In this document: one piece after another, positions 5,748 through 6,099 of the stretch
Position numbering within the stretch: the first letter of the stretch is position 1
How the letters are laid out: the number at the start of each line of letters is the position of its first letter
Assembly (NCBI GenBank): GCA_025450255.1
Contig: JANWHV010000196.1
Span: 1 to 6,099, forward strand
Reading direction: 5' to 3'
From: Chloroflexota bacterium
Lineage (GTDB): Bacteria > Chloroflexota > UBA5177 > JANWHV01
DNA length: 6,099 nt
Notes under the pieces: generated by a model
The model's input: the letters and a program-made list of their open reading frames with translations, nothing else
Told to the model about the DNA's origin: nothing
Databases searched by the model: none
Translations under genes and position numbers: made by a program

Positions 5748-6099
5748 ATGGGCGTGATCCTAAAGTCCGAGCGGCAGATTGCCGGCCTGCGGAAGGCGGG
5801 TCAACTGGTCGCCGAGACGTTCGAAGTACTGCGCCCATATGTCGTACCCGGCGTCACCACGGCACGATTGGACGGTATCGCCGACGCGTTCATCCGCGAT
5901 CGTGGCGCGGTACCGATCTACAAGGGCTACAACGGCCTGCCGGAGCGAGGCCGGGCAAACCGGAAGATGGCGTTCCCAGCCACGATCTGCGTGGCAATCA
6001 ACGACGTCATCTGTCACGGCATCCCCAGCGAGACGGTACGTCTCCGTGACGGCGATATTATCGGCGTGGACATCGGCGTGATACTGGACGGCTGGGTCG
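5748..6099 (+). CDS. map: Methionine aminopeptidase type I, partial at its C-terminus
   Basis: Only the first 117 codons lie in the window. The enzyme removes the initiator methionine from nascent proteins at the ribosome, using a dinuclear metal site. The N-terminus (MGVILKSERQIAGLRKAGQL) is typical. FPATICVAINDVICHGIP contains His90, matching E. coli His79, and DGDIIGVDIGV contains Asp108, matching the metal ligand Asp97; both pairs are 18 residues apart. Between GYNG and FPATIC there are about 11 extra residues (LPERGRANRKMA), which E. coli Map lacks. The remaining metal ligands would lie beyond the right edge. The start ATG at 5748 has a weak GAAGAG about six bases upstream. It is divergent from lipB; the classic neighbours (secY, adk, infA) are not seen in this window. 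Confidence -1.
   Translation, partial: MGVILKSERQIAGLRKAGQLVAETFEVLRPYVVPGVTTARLDGIADAFIRDRGAVPIYKGYNGLPERGRANRKMAFPATICVAINDVICHGIPSETVRLRDGDIIGVDIGVILDGWV

Noticed and set aside
5734..5757. Seven-codon frame MKSQQWA overlapping the map start, as a possible leader peptide
   Set aside because: It is too short to support, has no ribosome binding site, and lacks the repeated regulatory codons of an attenuator. Its ATG lies within a candidate -10 box.
1..6099. Mobile elements, CRISPR repeats, tRNA or rRNA genes, defence or toxin-antitoxin genes
   Set aside because: None was recognised by reading both strands. The genes present are housekeeping types in a conventional arrangement.

Overview
The window is a stretch of bacterial chromosome, GC-rich by eye, with ordinary housekeeping genes packed on the minus strand and one divergent gene on the plus strand. 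No mobile element, CRISPR array, tRNA or rRNA was recognised. The organism cannot be fixed from the sequence. The combination of a stand-alone GlmS-type isomerase, a multi-membrane-span family-39-like glycosyltransferase and a type I methionine aminopeptidase with a loop insertion would fit Chloroflexota or a related deep bacterial lineage, but that is an impression, not a measurement.

Layout in minus-strand transcription order, from right to left: lipB (octanoyltransferase, start 5590), ilvE (branched-chain aminotransferase, GTG start 4859), tyrA (prephenate dehydrogenase, start about 3814), a membrane glycosyltransferase whose reading frame is broken by an in-frame TGA at 2254-2256, a roughly 280-base spacer that opens with a strong GC stem-loop, and a GlmS-like SIS-domain sugar isomerase that runs off the left edge. 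On the plus strand, starting at 5748 and running off the right edge, is map (methionine aminopeptidase). lipB and map diverge from a shared 157-base intergenic region.

lipB, ilvE, tyrA and the glycosyltransferase are separated by 32 bases, about 70 bases and a 17-base overlap, so they probably form one operon. Their products do not make a single obvious pathway: lipoyl cofactor synthesis, branched-chain (possibly also aromatic) transamination, tyrosine synthesis and cell-envelope glycosylation. The only close metabolic link is tyrA with ilvE, since a class IV aminotransferase could in principle transaminate the 4-hydroxyphenylpyruvate that TyrA makes. The SIS gene sits behind the hairpin and the spacer and may be transcribed on its own.

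I see no convincing new biological system. The points most worth a second look are the glycosyltransferase interrupted by a stop with homology-like sequence continuing in the same frame, the altered sugar-phosphate loop of the SIS isomerase, two inverted repeats at gene boundaries, and the apparently near-leaderless lipB start.
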